From assembly GCF_001418015.1 (NCBI RefSeq), contig NZ_LIQG01000026.1, positions 62,001 to 126,000 of the forward strand: DNA of 64,000 nt, read 5' to 3'. The notes below the pieces were generated by a model, which made no database searches, was not told the DNA's origin, and saw only the letters and a list, made by a program, of their open reading frames with translations. The number at the start of each line of letters is the position of its first letter. Positions within the stretch are counted from its first letter, which is position 1. This DNA comes from Lacinutrix mariniflava (GTDB taxonomy: Bacteria; Bacteroidota; Bacteroidia; Flavobacteriales; Flavobacteriaceae). Below are positions 8,463-18,469 of this stretch, piece after piece. Position numbers and translations under genes: made by a program.

Positions 8463-8809
8463 GAATATTTATTCCTAAACCAAACCTTTTGCCATTCTCG
8501 TTTCAATATTAAAAACGAAACTTGAGCAGCTAGTTCAACGGTATCATCACCATTTAAAGCTTTAACCTTATCCTCTGCAACATCTATTATATAGAGCACA
8601 TTAAGATATTCGTTAAATTTTTCTTGAATGAGTTTGTATACCGTTTCATGCAGCATTACTTTTAAACTTGAAGGCAGAATATCTTCCTCAAAATCTAAAT
8701 CTATATTAGCATACAAGAAATCTTTATTTAATTGATGGATTAACTTTTTATATAAATCTAATTGATTTGCTTCTTGAATTAAAGCTTCAAAGTTAGCTGG
8801 TAATTTCAT
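8459..8809 (-). CDS. Conserved hypothetical protein, 116 aa
   Basis: Soluble, mostly helical protein with many acidic and aromatic residues, no signal peptide and no motif I recognise. It starts 2 bases after the stop of the prenyl diphosphate synthase gene on the same strand, so it is the second gene of that operon. Function unknown. Confidence 0.7.
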   Translation of the reverse strand: MKLPANFEALIQEANQLDLYKKLIHQLNKDFLYANIDLDFEEDILPSSLKVMLHETVYKLIQEKFNEYLNVLYIIDVAEDKVKALNGDDTVELAAQVSFLILKREWQKVWFRNKYS

Positions 8810-8811
8810 GG

Positions 8812-9786
8812 TTATACTTTTCTTGTCATAAGTGAGCTACCAAACGCTTTTAAAATTTCTTTTTTATCTTCAGAAATATTTAAAGCTTCTAAAACCGTAA
8901 ATGCTTTAGTTGTATAACTTTCAATTTCCTTTTGGGTTGCTTCCGCAGAACCACTCTTAACAAAAAATTGTTTTACAGTATTTATTTTCTCAACGTTGTC
9001 TTCTAAACTAACAGAGAACAATTGTTCTAATTGATTACTTTCCGAAGCATTTAAAAAATCTAAAGCTTTTAAATATAAATAGGTTTTTTTATTTTCAATA
9101 ATATCACCACCAACCTGCTTTCCAAACGTTTCTGGATTACCAAAAGCATCTAAATAATCGTCTTGCAACTGAAATGCGATACCTAATAAACGGCCAAATT
9201 CGTAAATTCCATTCTGGTCATCATCTGAAGCATTTGCAACAATAGCACCCATTTTCATGGCTGCACCTACCAAAACGGCCGTTTTGTATTCAATCATCTT
9301 TAAATACTCCGGAATGGTAACATCGTCTCTAGTTTCAAAATCTACATCGTATTGTTGGCCTTCGCAAACTTCTAATGCTGTTTTACTAAACAATTTAGCT
9401 AAAGCTTGAAATGTTTCAGGCTCATAATTCTCGAACAGCTGGTAAGCCATAATAAGCATAGCATCTCCAGAAAGAATACCTGTGTTAGTATCCCATTTTT
9501 CGTGAACGGTTTGTTCGCCTCTTCTTAAAGGAGCAGCATCCATAATATCATCATGAACTAACGAAAAATTATGAAACACTTCAATACTCAATGCTGCATC
9601 TAAAGCCTTTTTATAATCGCAATTAAAAATCTCTGCGCTCATTAAAGTTAAAACAGGACGTAAACGCTTACCTCCTAGTTTTAGAATATAATTAATGGGC
9701 TCGTATAAATTTTTAGGCTCACGAACTTTAGAAAACGTTCCTAAATAGTCTAAAAATGCGCCTTGGTAATCTTGAGTGTTTTGCAT
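8812..9786 (-). CDS. Polyprenyl (geranylgeranyl/farnesyl-type) diphosphate synthase
   Basis: 324 aa from the preferred start. Chain-elongating trans-prenyltransferase condensing isopentenyl diphosphate with allylic diphosphates. First aspartate-rich motif DDIMD in HNFSLVHDDIMDAAPLRRG, second motif DDYLD in FQLQDDYLDAFGN, plus GGKRLRP near the N-terminus. Product length cannot be read safely. The ORF can be extended to 9804, but the -7 element TATTTTTG (9791-9798) would then lie inside the gene. From the ATG at 9786 the transcript would be almost leaderless, so that start is preferred. Confidence 0.92.
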   Translation of the reverse strand: MQNTQDYQGAFLDYLGTFSKVREPKNLYEPINYILKLGGKRLRPVLTLMSAEIFNCDYKKALDAALSIEVFHNFSLVHDDIMDAAPLRRGEQTVHEKWDTNTGILSGDAMLIMAYQLFENYEPETFQALAKLFSKTALEVCEGQQYDVDFETRDDVTIPEYLKMIEYKTAVLVGAAMKMGAIVANASDDDQNGIYEFGRLLGIAFQLQDDYLDAFGNPETFGKQVGGDIIENKKTYLYLKALDFLNASESNQLEQLFSVSLEDNVEKINTVKQFFVKSGSAEATQKEIESYTTKAFTVLEALNISEDKKEILKAFGSSLMTRKV

Positions 9787-9790
9787 AGCG

Positions 9791-9798
9791 CAAAAATA
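9791..9798 (-). promoter_or_regulatory. -7 promoter element of the prenyl synthase gene
   Basis: TATTTTTG on the minus strand. Its last G is 5 bases from the A of the ATG at 9786, implying a leaderless mRNA. Confidence 0.55.
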
Positions 9799-9859
9799 AT
9801 GCAAAAAGCTAAATAAATTGACGCATTAGAAAATCTATATCAAGAAATTTATAAAACCT

Positions 9860-9889
9860 TGGAAACTTTTATTGTTTTTAAAGTTTCCA
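9860..9889. promoter_or_regulatory. Probable TetR operator overlapping its own promoter
   Basis: Perfect inverted repeat TGGAAACTTT / AAAGTTTCCA (arms 9860-9869 and 9880-9889, 10-base spacer). It covers the -33 TTG at 9872-9874 of the tetR promoter, the usual place for a repressor to block initiation. Confidence 0.65.
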
Positions 9890-9901
9890 TGTGTATATTT
9901 G
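9872..9901 (+). promoter_or_regulatory. tetR/efflux operon promoter
   Basis: -33 TTG at 9872-9874, 19-base spacer, -7 TATATTTG at 9894-9901; exact Bacteroidota consensus. The ATG follows at 9911. Confidence 0.7.
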
Positions 9902-9910
9902 CACAAAATT

Positions 9911-10519
9911 ATGAGAGAAAAAATTATACATAAATCTGCCGAACTATTCTTAACCCTTGGTTTTAAGAGCGTTACTATGGATGATATAGCAAATGGCTTG
10001 GGCATATCAAAAAAAACAATTTACCAACATTTTGATAATAAAACAAAATTAGTTGAAGCAACCACACTTAACATGTTTAATAACATATGTGACGGCATAG
10101 ACTGTATTTGCAATGCATCGCACAACCCTATTGAGGAATTATACGATATTAAAATGTTTGTAATGAAATATTTAAAAGACGAAAAAACCTCGCCTCAATT
10201 TCAATTAAAAAAATACTATCCACAAATACACCAACAACTTCAATTTAAACAATTTGAAAAAATGCACGTGTCTGTAAAAAACAGCATGCAAAAAGGTGTA
10301 GATACTGGTTTATTTAGAAAAAACATTGATGTAGATTTTATTTCCCGAATGTACTTTAATGGTATGTCTGGAATAAAAGATAAAAACATTTTTCCATCAA
10401 AATTATTTACAATGGAATATTTAACAGAAAGCTACTTAGAATACCACCTAAGAGCTATTTGTAATGAAAAAGGCTTACAAACATTAGATAAATTTACTAA
10501 CAAACACAACCTTAACTAA
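9911..10519 (+). CDS. TetR-family transcriptional regulator of the efflux operon
   Basis: 202 aa. N-terminal helix-turn-helix (about residues 5-50): IIHKSAELFLTLGFKSVTMDDIANGLGISKKTIYQHFDNK. The ligand-binding C-domain is variable. It is first in a four-gene efflux operon and its stop overlaps the next ATG (TAATG), so it is likely a local repressor. The ORF reads back to a TTG at 9872, but that codon is the promoter -33 element, so the ATG at 9911 (MREKIIHKS) is the start. A 30-bp inverted repeat over the promoter is its likely operator. Confidence 0.92.
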   Translation: MREKIIHKSAELFLTLGFKSVTMDDIANGLGISKKTIYQHFDNKTKLVEATTLNMFNNICDGIDCICNASHNPIEELYDIKMFVMKYLKDEKTSPQFQLKKYYPQIHQQLQFKQFEKMHVSVKNSMQKGVDTGLFRKNIDVDFISRMYFNGMSGIKDKNIFPSKLFTMEYLTESYLEYHLRAICNEKGLQTLDKFTNKHNLN

Positions 10520-11844
10520 TGAGAAAAATACTCATATTATTTAGTTTAATTATTAGCTCAATTACTTTCGCCCAAGAAACGAAAACCGAGTTTTCTTTAC
10601 AAGAAGCCATTGACTATGCATTAGAAAATAACCGACAAGCAAAAAATGCGACGTTAAACATTGATGCCGCCAAAGCGCAACAATGGGAAACTATCGCTAC
10701 TGGCTTACCTCAATTAGGAGCAACTATAGATTACATTAATAATATTAAACAACAGTTTCAAGAACCAGTAGATTTTGATAATAATGGTTTTATAGACTTT
10801 GGGGCTAAACAATCTATAAATGCAAGCGCAACTATAAATCAATTAATTTTTGATGGCTCTTATTTAGTTGGACTTCAAGCTTCAAAAGTATTCCTAGAGA
10901 TTTCTAAAAACAGTAAAGAAAAAACAGATCTTGACATTAGAAAAGGAGTAATTAATGCCTATGGAAATGTTTTACTTACAAAAGAAAGCATCTCTATTTT
11001 AGAGAAAAACATTAGCATTCTCGAAAAAAATTTAAGTGATACTACTAAGATTTTTGAAAATGGTTTAGAAGAAGAAGAAAGTGTAGAGCAGCTTAAAATT
11101 ACACTTTCGGGTGTAAAAAGTAACCTTAATAATGTTATTAGACTTAAAAGTGTTGGTAACAAAATGCTAAACATTGCTATTGGAAAAGATATTAACGATC
11201 CAATAACAACAACCGATAGCTTAGATTCTTTAGCCGAACAAAACATAACTCTAAACTTATTAGAGGCTACCGATGACGTTAAAAATACAATAGATTTTAA
11301 AATAGCAGATAACGACAAACGTTCTAAAGAGCTTTTAGTAAAACTTGAAAAAAGTAAGGCATTACCAACTATTGGCGCGTTTATAAATGGCGGTTATTTA
11401 GGTAACAGTCAAAAATTCACTTTTTTAAACAACAACCAACAATGGGTTGGAACAGCAAATTTTGGAGCAAGAATTACCATACCTATTTTTGGTGTTGGTT
11501 TGCAAAGCGCAAGAACACAACGTGCCAAAATAAATTTAAATATTGCTGAAAATAATTTAAAAGAAACCGAACAACAATTAAAACTTCAAATAGCTGCCGC
11601 TAAAAGCGAGTATCAATTTGCTATCGAAGAATACGATAACAAAAAAGATAATTTAGCATTAGCAGAACGTATTGAAAAAAAGAATCAAACCAAGTTTTTT
11701 GAAGGTATTGGTTCTAGTTTCGAATTACGTCAAGCACAAACACAACTATACTCGGCACAAAACGAGTTATTACAAACCATGCTTGATGTCATTAATAAAA
11801 AAGCAGCGTTAGAAACTGTTTTAAACAACATACCAACAAAATAA
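10519..11844 (+). CDS. TolC-family outer-membrane efflux protein
   Basis: 441 aa with signal peptide (ILILFSLIISSITFAQ). Two outer-membrane-efflux repeats are visible: FSLQEAIDYALENNRQAKNA near the N-terminus and long helical segments such as QLKLQIAAAKSEYQFAIEEY and FFEGIGSSFELRQAQTQL near the C-terminus. It forms the trimeric exit duct of a tripartite pump. Overlaps the tetR stop by one base and is followed 24 bases later by the adaptor gene. Confidence 0.93.
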   Translation: MRKILILFSLIISSITFAQETKTEFSLQEAIDYALENNRQAKNATLNIDAAKAQQWETIATGLPQLGATIDYINNIKQQFQEPVDFDNNGFIDFGAKQSINASATINQLIFDGSYLVGLQASKVFLEISKNSKEKTDLDIRKGVINAYGNVLLTKESISILEKNISILEKNLSDTTKIFENGLEEEESVEQLKITLSGVKSNLNNVIRLKSVGNKMLNIAIGKDINDPITTTDSLDSLAEQNITLNLLEATDDVKNTIDFKIADNDKRSKELLVKLEKSKALPTIGAFINGGYLGNSQKFTFLNNNQQWVGTANFGARITIPIFGVGLQSARTQRAKINLNIAENNLKETEQQLKLQIAAAKSEYQFAIEEYDNKKDNLALAERIEKKNQTKFFEGIGSSFELRQAQTQLYSAQNELLQTMLDVINKKAALETVLNNIPTK

Positions 11845-11868
11845 TCCAACCGAAAAAACACTATCAAA

Positions 11869-13038
11869 ATGAAACATATATTTTCAGTATTAATCGTAAC
11901 ACTTCTTTTAGCTTCTTGTGGAGGAAACAAAAAGAATACAGTCGAAAAGGTTTTAGAAACTAATAACTTAGAAGGTATTCGTACTAAAAGAGCAGAGTTA
12001 GTAGCAGAGCAAGACGTTATTCACTCTAAAATAAAATTATTAGACAACCGAATTAAGACATTAGACACAACACAAAATATTCCTTTAATCACCACTTTTA
12101 AAGCAAAGGAAGAAGTATTTAATCATGTTTTAGAATTACAAGGAAATGTAACTACTAAAAACCTTTTGATTATAACACCTGAATTTAATGGAATACTAAC
12201 AAACGTATATGTTAAGGAAGGGCAACGTGTCTCTAAAGGACAAGTGTTAGCTAAAATTGATGATGGTGGATTAAGCCAACAATTAGCCCAATTTAGAATA
12301 CAATCTGACTTAGCAAAAACAACTTTCGAGCGTCAGAAAAGATTATGGGACCAAAAAATTGGTAGTGAAATTCAGTTTTTACAAGCCAAATCATCTTACC
12401 AATCTCAACAAGAAGCCATCAACCAATTACAACAGCAAATAAACAAAACAACAGTAAGAGCGCCTTTTAGCGGTACTATTGACGATGTTATTACAGAAAA
12501 AGGAAGTGTTGTTGGCGCAGGACAAACACCACTTATGCAAATTGTAAATTTAGACGATATGTATATTGAAACAGATGTACCAGAAAGCTATGTTTCTAAT
12601 GTAATAAAAGGTAAAAGTGTTAATGTAGAATTCCCTGTTTTAGGCAAAAATATTGATACAGAGATTCGCCAAGCTGGAGCAGTAATTAATCCTGTAAACA
12701 GAACATTTAGAGTAGAAATTGGAGTCCCAAATAAAGACAAAAGTATCAAGCCAAACTTAACCGCTAGACTTAAAATTAACGATTATACAAACGAGAAAGC
12801 GATACTTGTTCCACAAAGTATTATTTCTGAAAATGCTGAAGGTGAGCAATACGTGTATGTTGTAAAAGACAAAAAAGATAATGATGAAGGTAAAGTAAGT
12901 AAAGTCATTATTAAAACAGGAAAAACCCAAGGTGATGTTATCGAAGTTTTGGAAGGTGTACCAGATGGAGCTGAGCTAATTTTAGAAGGCGCACGTAGTG
13001 TTAAAGACGGACAAACGGTTAAAGTAATAAACTACTAA
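11869..13038 (+). CDS. RND efflux periplasmic adaptor (membrane fusion lipoprotein)
   Basis: 389 aa. Lipoprotein signal LLLASC with Cys at about residue 17. Adaptor domains in order: beta-barrel/lipoyl halves (NGILTNVYVKEGQRVSKGQVLAKIDDG and KTTVRAPFSGTIDDVITEKGS) separated by a coiled-coil hairpin rich in Gln (about 130-185), then the membrane-proximal domain. It links the inner-membrane pump to the TolC-like duct. Two bases separate it from the pump gene. Confidence 0.93.
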   Translation: MKHIFSVLIVTLLLASCGGNKKNTVEKVLETNNLEGIRTKRAELVAEQDVIHSKIKLLDNRIKTLDTTQNIPLITTFKAKEEVFNHVLELQGNVTTKNLLIITPEFNGILTNVYVKEGQRVSKGQVLAKIDDGGLSQQLAQFRIQSDLAKTTFERQKRLWDQKIGSEIQFLQAKSSYQSQQEAINQLQQQINKTTVRAPFSGTIDDVITEKGSVVGAGQTPLMQIVNLDDMYIETDVPESYVSNVIKGKSVNVEFPVLGKNIDTEIRQAGAVINPVNRTFRVEIGVPNKDKSIKPNLTARLKINDYTNEKAILVPQSIISENAEGEQYVYVVKDKKDNDEGKVSKVIIKTGKTQGDVIEVLEGVPDGAELILEGARSVKDGQTVKVINY

Positions 13039-13040
13039 GC

Positions 13041-16000
13041 ATGACTAAAAAGAAAAAACAAGTCGAAAAAGAATTTGGTTTATCATCGTGGGCAATTAAC
13101 AACAAAACCACAATGTATGTGCTAATTGCTGTTATCTTTTATTTAGGTATTGCAGCTTTCTTTAGTATGCCAAGAGAAAATTTTCCCGAAGTAAATGAAA
13201 CTAAAATTTATGTTAGTTCTATTTATCCTGGAAACACCGCAGAGGATATTGAAAAACTAATAACAGATCCATTAGAAGACAAACTAAAAACAGTAAGTAA
13301 TGTTGTAGAGATTACCTCAACATCTCAAGAAGATTACTCGATGTTAATTGTTGAGTTTGATGAGGGTATTACCGTAGATCAAGCAAAACAAAAGGTTAAA
13401 GACGAAATAGATACAGAAACGTCTGGCGAAGATTGGCCAACTTTTAATGGTGCTAAAGTAGAACCTGATGTATTTGAATTAAGTTTATCTGAAGAAATGC
13501 CAATCCTGAACATTAATATTTCAGGAGATTATCCTATTCAAAAATTAAAAGATTTTGCTGAATACCTTCAAGATGACATTGAAGATTTACAGGAAATTAA
13601 GAAAGCAGATATTCGTGGAGCACAAGAAAAAGAAGTCGAAGTTGCTGTAGATATCTATAAAATGATGGCAGCACAAGTTACTTTTAATGATATTACAGGA
13701 GCCATTAATAATGGAAACTTAACGATGTCTGCAGGTAATTTAAAAGCTAGCGGACAAAGACGTACCATTAGAATTTTAGGTGAAATTGAAAAACCTTCAG
13801 AATTAGAAAATTTTGTGGTTAAATCTGAAAAAGGAAAATCTATTTACTTAAAGGATATTGCAACTGTTACATTTCATGAAGAAGACAAAACAACATTTGC
13901 AAGAGAATACGGAGAACCTGTAGTTATGCTGGACGTAAAAAAACGTGCTGGTAAAAACATGGTTGCTGCAGCAGAACAAATTCAGGTTATTGTTGAAGAC
14001 GCTATTGCTAATGTGTTTCCTCCAGATTTAAAAGTAACAATTACTAACGATCAATCTTCAAAAACTATTGGTCAAGTAGACGACTTAGTAAACAACATTA
14101 TTTTTGGTGTTATCTTAGTAGTCACTGTTTTAATGTTCTTTTTAGGATTTAAAAACGCCCTATTTGTTGGTTTTGCTATTCCAATGTCCATGTTTATGTC
14201 ACTTATGATATTAGAATTACTTGGACAAAGTTTAAATACAATGGTACTTTTTGGTCTTATTATGGGACTTGGTATGCTTGTAGATAACGGTATTGTAGTT
14301 GTAGAAAACGTCTATCGTTTAATGGAAGACGAAGGTATGGGTAGAATTGAAGCTGCTAAAAAAGGTATTGGTGAAATTGCTTTTCCTATTATTATTTCTA
14401 CAGCAACAACTGTTGCAGCCTTTACACCTTTAGCATTCTGGCCAGGAATTATGGGAGAGTTTATGAAAATTCTACCAATAACATTATCTGTAGTATTAGG
14501 ATCTTCATTATTTGTAGCCATCTTTTTCAACTCCGTATTGGTCTCTAATTTCATGACTATTGAAGATAAAGACATGCCTTTAAAGCAAATTATTAGAACA
14601 ACAATAATAGTTGGTGCTATTGGTGTACTTATTCTATTATTTGGTGGCACTTACAAAGGTTTAGGTACAGTAATGATTTTTACTGCGATTATGCTTTGGG
14701 CTTACCGTTTCTTTATTCGTAAATGGGCAAATAGCTTCCAGAATAAAGCATTGGTAAATTTAGAAAACTGGTATGAGCGTCAATTACGTGGTGCACTTTC
14801 TGGTTGGAGACCTTACATTTTAAGTATTGGTACCTTTTTACTACTAATTGCTTCGTTTATCGCTTTTGGTATGTCATTAAGCGCTAAAAGAACTAAGGTT
14901 GAGTTTTTTCCAGATAACAAACCAAATCAAATTATTGTTTATATCGAGTATCCTCAGGGAACTGCAATCGAGAAAACAAATGCTATTACTAAAGAAATTG
15001 AAAAACGTGTCTTTACAGTTGTAAACCAAGAAAAATACATATTTGAGGGCGAGAACTTTTTAGTAGAAAGTACAGTCTCACAAGTTGGTGAAGGTGCAGG
15101 AAACCCGCAAACTGATGGTGGATCTGCTGCCGAAATGCCTCACAAAGGTAAAATTACAGCATCCATGCGTGAGTTTAAATTTAGACGCGGAGAAGATAGT
15201 GAGTTACTTCGCCAAGAAGTACAAGCCGCATTAGTTGGTATTTATCCAGGTGTTTTAATCTCTGTTGAAAAAGATGCTAATGGCCCACCTGCTGGTTCTC
15301 CAATTAATATTGAAATTGAAGGCGACGATTATAACGAGCTTATTGCAACTGCCGAAACCATGCGTGAGTTTATAAATACCAAAAATATTGCTGGTATCGA
15401 TGAGCTTAAAATTGATGTTAATAAAGATAAGCCTACAATGCGAGTTACTATCGATAGAGAAAAAGCAGGTGAATTAGGTATTAGTGCGGCTCAAGTTGGG
15501 CAACAATTGCGTAGTTCTATCTTTGGGTCTAAAGCTGGAGTTTACAAAGAAGGTGGTGACGATTTCGATATTTACGTTCGCTTTAATGAAGAAAATAGAT
15601 ATAATAAAAGTGCATTATTTAATCAAAACATTACGTTTAGAGATAATACTGGACAAGTAAAAAGTGTCCCTGTTTCTGCTGTTACAAAATACGAAAACAA
15701 CTCAGGTTTTAGTGCTATTAAGCATAAAGACACCAAACGTGTTGTAACGGTGTATTCTGCTTTATCTCCTGGTTTTACAGATGCAGCAGCCATAGTAAGC
15801 CAAATTCAAAACGAAATGAAAGCTTATGAAGGTTTACCAACCAATATTAAAATTGATTACACAGGTCAAATTGAAGAACAAAACAAACAAATGCTCTTTT
15901 TGGTCGGTGCATTCTTTACAGGATTAGGTTTAATATTTTTCATCTTAATATTTCAATTTAATTCAGTTTCTAAACCAACAATAATCATGATTGCTATTTT

Positions 16001-16553
16001 CCTTAGTTTTATTGGTGTATTTGGTGGTATTGTAATTTCAGGAAGTGCCTTCGTTATCATGATGACAATGGTTGGTATTATATCGCTTGCAGGTATTGTT
16101 GTAAACAACGGTGTGGTACTTTTAGATTATGCACAATTGCTTATAGATAGAAAGAAAGCAGAATTAGATTTAGAAAAAGAAGATTACTTATCTAACCAAG
16201 ATCTATTTGAAAGCATTGTAAAAGCAGGAAAAGCACGTTTAAGACCCGTTTTACTAACAGCAATTACTACCATTTTTGGTTTAATTCCTTTAGCTATTGG
16301 TTTAAACATTAACTTCTTTACACTGTTTGCAGACTTCAACCCAAATATTTATATGGGAGGAGATAACGTTGTCTTTTGGGGACCACTAGCTTGGACAGTA
16401 ATATATGGTTTACTAATCGCTACTTTCTTAACATTAATTGTAGTACCAATATTGTTTTTCTTGTCTGTAAAATTAAAAATGTGGTTGAAGAGTAAATTTT
16501 CTTCAGAAGAAAAAGAAGAAATAATAGCTATTGAAACTGTAATTGAAGACTAA
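13041..16553 (+). CDS. RND-family efflux permease (HAE1-like)
   Basis: 1170 aa, longer than AcrB (about 1050). Inner-membrane proton-driven pump. N-terminal MYVLIAVIFYLGIAAFFSMPRENFPEV is TM1; TM4 has GLGMLVDNGIVVVENVYRL; the C-half TM10-12 region has GIISLAGIVVNNGVVLLDY. At the AcrB Asp407-Asp408 proton-relay position the sequence is Asp-Asn, so one carboxylate is lost, as in several RND subfamilies. Extra length includes inserts near residues 505-560 and 660-690. Drug or other substrate cannot be read from sequence. Confidence 0.94.
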   Translation: MTKKKKQVEKEFGLSSWAINNKTTMYVLIAVIFYLGIAAFFSMPRENFPEVNETKIYVSSIYPGNTAEDIEKLITDPLEDKLKTVSNVVEITSTSQEDYSMLIVEFDEGITVDQAKQKVKDEIDTETSGEDWPTFNGAKVEPDVFELSLSEEMPILNINISGDYPIQKLKDFAEYLQDDIEDLQEIKKADIRGAQEKEVEVAVDIYKMMAAQVTFNDITGAINNGNLTMSAGNLKASGQRRTIRILGEIEKPSELENFVVKSEKGKSIYLKDIATVTFHEEDKTTFAREYGEPVVMLDVKKRAGKNMVAAAEQIQVIVEDAIANVFPPDLKVTITNDQSSKTIGQVDDLVNNIIFGVILVVTVLMFFLGFKNALFVGFAIPMSMFMSLMILELLGQSLNTMVLFGLIMGLGMLVDNGIVVVENVYRLMEDEGMGRIEAAKKGIGEIAFPIIISTATTVAAFTPLAFWPGIMGEFMKILPITLSVVLGSSLFVAIFFNSVLVSNFMTIEDKDMPLKQIIRTTIIVGAIGVLILLFGGTYKGLGTVMIFTAIMLWAYRFFIRKWANSFQNKALVNLENWYERQLRGALSGWRPYILSIGTFLLLIASFIAFGMSLSAKRTKVEFFPDNKPNQIIVYIEYPQGTAIEKTNAITKEIEKRVFTVVNQEKYIFEGENFLVESTVSQVGEGAGNPQTDGGSAAEMPHKGKITASMREFKFRRGEDSELLRQEVQAALVGIYPGVLISVEKDANGPPAGSPINIEIEGDDYNELIATAETMREFINTKNIAGIDELKIDVNKDKPTMRVTIDREKAGELGISAAQVGQQLRSSIFGSKAGVYKEGGDDFDIYVRFNEENRYNKSALFNQNITFRDNTGQVKSVPVSAVTKYENNSGFSAIKHKDTKRVVTVYSALSPGFTDAAAIVSQIQNEMKAYEGLPTNIKIDYTGQIEEQNKQMLFLVGAFFTGLGLIFFILIFQFNSVSKPTIIMIAIFLSFIGVFGGIVISGSAFVIMMTMVGIISLAGIVVNNGVVLLDYAQLLIDRKKAELDLEKEDYLSNQDLFESIVKAGKARLRPVLLTAITTIFGLIPLAIGLNINFFTLFADFNPNIYMGGDNVVFWGPLAWTVIYGLLIATFLTLIVVPILFFLSVKLKMWLKSKFSSEEKEEIIAIETVIED

Positions 16554-16590
16554 CCTCTTATTTTATATAAATAGCACAAACTATTTAAAC

Positions 16591-16623
16591 AAAAAAATCC
16601 GAAGTCTTTGCTTCGGATTTTTT
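16591..16623 (+). terminator. Terminator of the efflux operon
   Basis: AATCCGAAG tctttg CTTCGGATT stem followed by T run. Confidence 0.85.
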
Positions 16624-16630
16624 ATTTTTG
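16623..16630 (+). promoter_or_regulatory. -7 element of aspS
   Basis: TATTTTTG, 20 bases before the aspS ATG; it directly abuts the preceding terminator. Confidence 0.55.
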
Positions 16631-16649
16631 CAACTTATAAAAACACACT

Positions 16650-18398
16650 ATGTACAGAAGTCATAATTGCGGTGAATTAACTGCATCACATATAAACACA
16701 GAAGTAACCTTATCTGGTTGGGTTCAAAAATCAAGAGATAAAGGTTTTATTGTTTGGGTAGATTTACGCGACCGTTATGGTATTACGCAACTTGTTTTCG
16801 ATGAAGAACGCACCTCTAAAGACATGCTTGAGAAAGCGCAAAAATTAGGTCGTGAGTTTGTTATACAAGTAAAAGGTACTGTTATTGAGCGTGCTTCAAA
16901 AAACCCTAACCTTGCAACTGGTGATATTGAAATTTTAGTTTCAGAACTTAACATCTTAAACGAAGCATTACTACCTCCTTTTACTATTGAAGATAAAACT
17001 GATGGTGGAGAGGATATTAGAATGAAGTATCGTTACTTAGATATTAGACGTAATCCTGTTAAAAACAGTCTTATTTTTAGAGCTAAAGTAACTCAAGAAG
17101 TTAGAAACTATTTATCTAATGGTGGTTTTATTGAAGTTGAAACACCTTACTTAATTAAATCTACACCAGAAGGTGCTAGAGATTTTGTAGTGCCTTCTCG
17201 TATGAATGAAGGTGAATTTTACGCACTACCACAATCACCTCAAACGTTTAAGCAATTGCTTATGGTTGGTGGTATGGATAAATATTTTCAGATTGTAAAA
17301 TGCTTTAGAGATGAAGATTTACGTGCCGACAGACAACCAGAATTTACACAAATTGATTGTGAAATGGCCTTTGTTGAACAAGAAGATATTTTAAATGTTT
17401 TTGAAGGATTAACACGTCACTTACTAAAAGAAGTAAATGGTGTTGAAGTGGATAAATTCCCAAGAATGCTTTACGACGATGCTATGCGTTTATACGGAAA
17501 CGACAAACCAGATATTAGATTTGGGATGGAATTTGGCGAATTAAACGAAGTGACACAGCATAAAGAATTTGGTGTCTTTAATAGCGCAGAATTAGTTGTT
17601 GGTATAGCAGTTCCTGGCGGAAACGCTTATACAAGAAAAGAAATAGATAAATTAATTGATTGGGTAAAGCGTCCACAAGTTGGTGCTTTAGGCATGATAT
17701 ATTCTCGCTGTAATGACGATGGAAGTTTTAAATCTTCTGTAGATAAGTTCTACGATCAAGACGATTTAGCAAAATGGGCTGAAGTAACTGGTGCAAAAGC
17801 TGGAGACTTAGTATGTGTACTTTCCGGAGAAACTAATAAAGTGCGTGCACAATTATCTGCTTTACGTATGGAATTAGCAACACGTTTAGGACTTAGAGAT
17901 CCTAAAGTATTTGCTCCGCTTTGGGTAATTGATTTCCCATTATTAGAATTAGACGAAGAGACTGGACATTATCACGCGATGCACCATCCATTTACCTCTC
18001 CAAAACCAGGTCAAATAGAATTATTAGACACTAATCCTGGAGATGTTAAAGCGAACGCTTACGATTTAGTTTTAAACGGAAACGAAATCGGTGGTGGTTC
18101 TATTAGAATACACGATAAAGCAACACAAGCTATCATGTTAAAACACTTAGGTTTTAGCGATGAAGATGCTAAAGCGCAGTTTGGTTTCTTAATGGATGCT
18201 TTCGAATATGGTGCACCTCCGCATGGTGGTTTAGCCTTTGGATTAGATAGATTGGTTGCCATTCTTGGCGGACAAGAAACCATTAGAGATTTCATTGCAT
18301 TCCCGAAAAATAATTCTGGTCGCGATGTTATGATTGATGCTCCTGCTCCAATTGATGCAGCGCAATTAAAAGAGTTAAGTTTAAAACTTGATTTGTAG
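16650..18398 (+). CDS. aspS: Aspartyl-tRNA synthetase
   Basis: 582 aa, bacterial-type length with GAD insertion. N-terminal OB-fold anticodon domain ([20 protein letters not shown]), class II motif 2 [18 protein letters not shown], insertion domain about 290-410, and motif 3 [15 protein letters not shown]. Charges tRNA-Asp. The start is supported by the -7 element 20 bases upstream. Stands alone between two terminators. Confidence 0.97.
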   Translation: MYRSHNCGELTASHINTEVTLSGWVQKSRDKGFIVWVDLRDRYGITQLVFDEERTSKDMLEKAQKLGREFVIQVKGTVIERASKNPNLATGDIEILVSELNILNEALLPPFTIEDKTDGGEDIRMKYRYLDIRRNPVKNSLIFRAKVTQEVRNYLSNGGFIEVETPYLIKSTPEGARDFVVPSRMNEGEFYALPQSPQTFKQLLMVGGMDKYFQIVKCFRDEDLRADRQPEFTQIDCEMAFVEQEDILNVFEGLTRHLLKEVNGVEVDKFPRMLYDDAMRLYGNDKPDIRFGMEFGELNEVTQHKEFGVFNSAELVVGIAVPGGNAYTRKEIDKLIDWVKRPQVGALGMIYSRCNDDGSFKSSVDKFYDQDDLAKWAEVTGAKAGDLVCVLSGETNKVRAQLSALRMELATRLGLRDPKVFAPLWVIDFPLLELDEETGHYHAMHHPFTSPKPGQIELLDTNPGDVKANAYDLVLNGNEIGGGSIRIHDKATQAIMLKHLGFSDEDAKAQFGFLMDAFEYGAPPHGGLAFGLDRLVAILGGQETIRDFIAFPKNNSGRDVMIDAPAPIDAAQLKELSLKLDL

Positions 18399-18429
18399 TT
18401 TATACCTTCAAATTAACTGTTTATAAATC

Positions 18430-18455
18430 AATCCTGCTTTTTGCAGGATTTTTTT
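18430..18455 (+). terminator. Terminator of aspS
   Basis: AATCCTGC ttttt GCAGGATT then TTTTT. Confidence 0.85.
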
Positions 18456-18469
18456 GTTAGCTTAGATTT

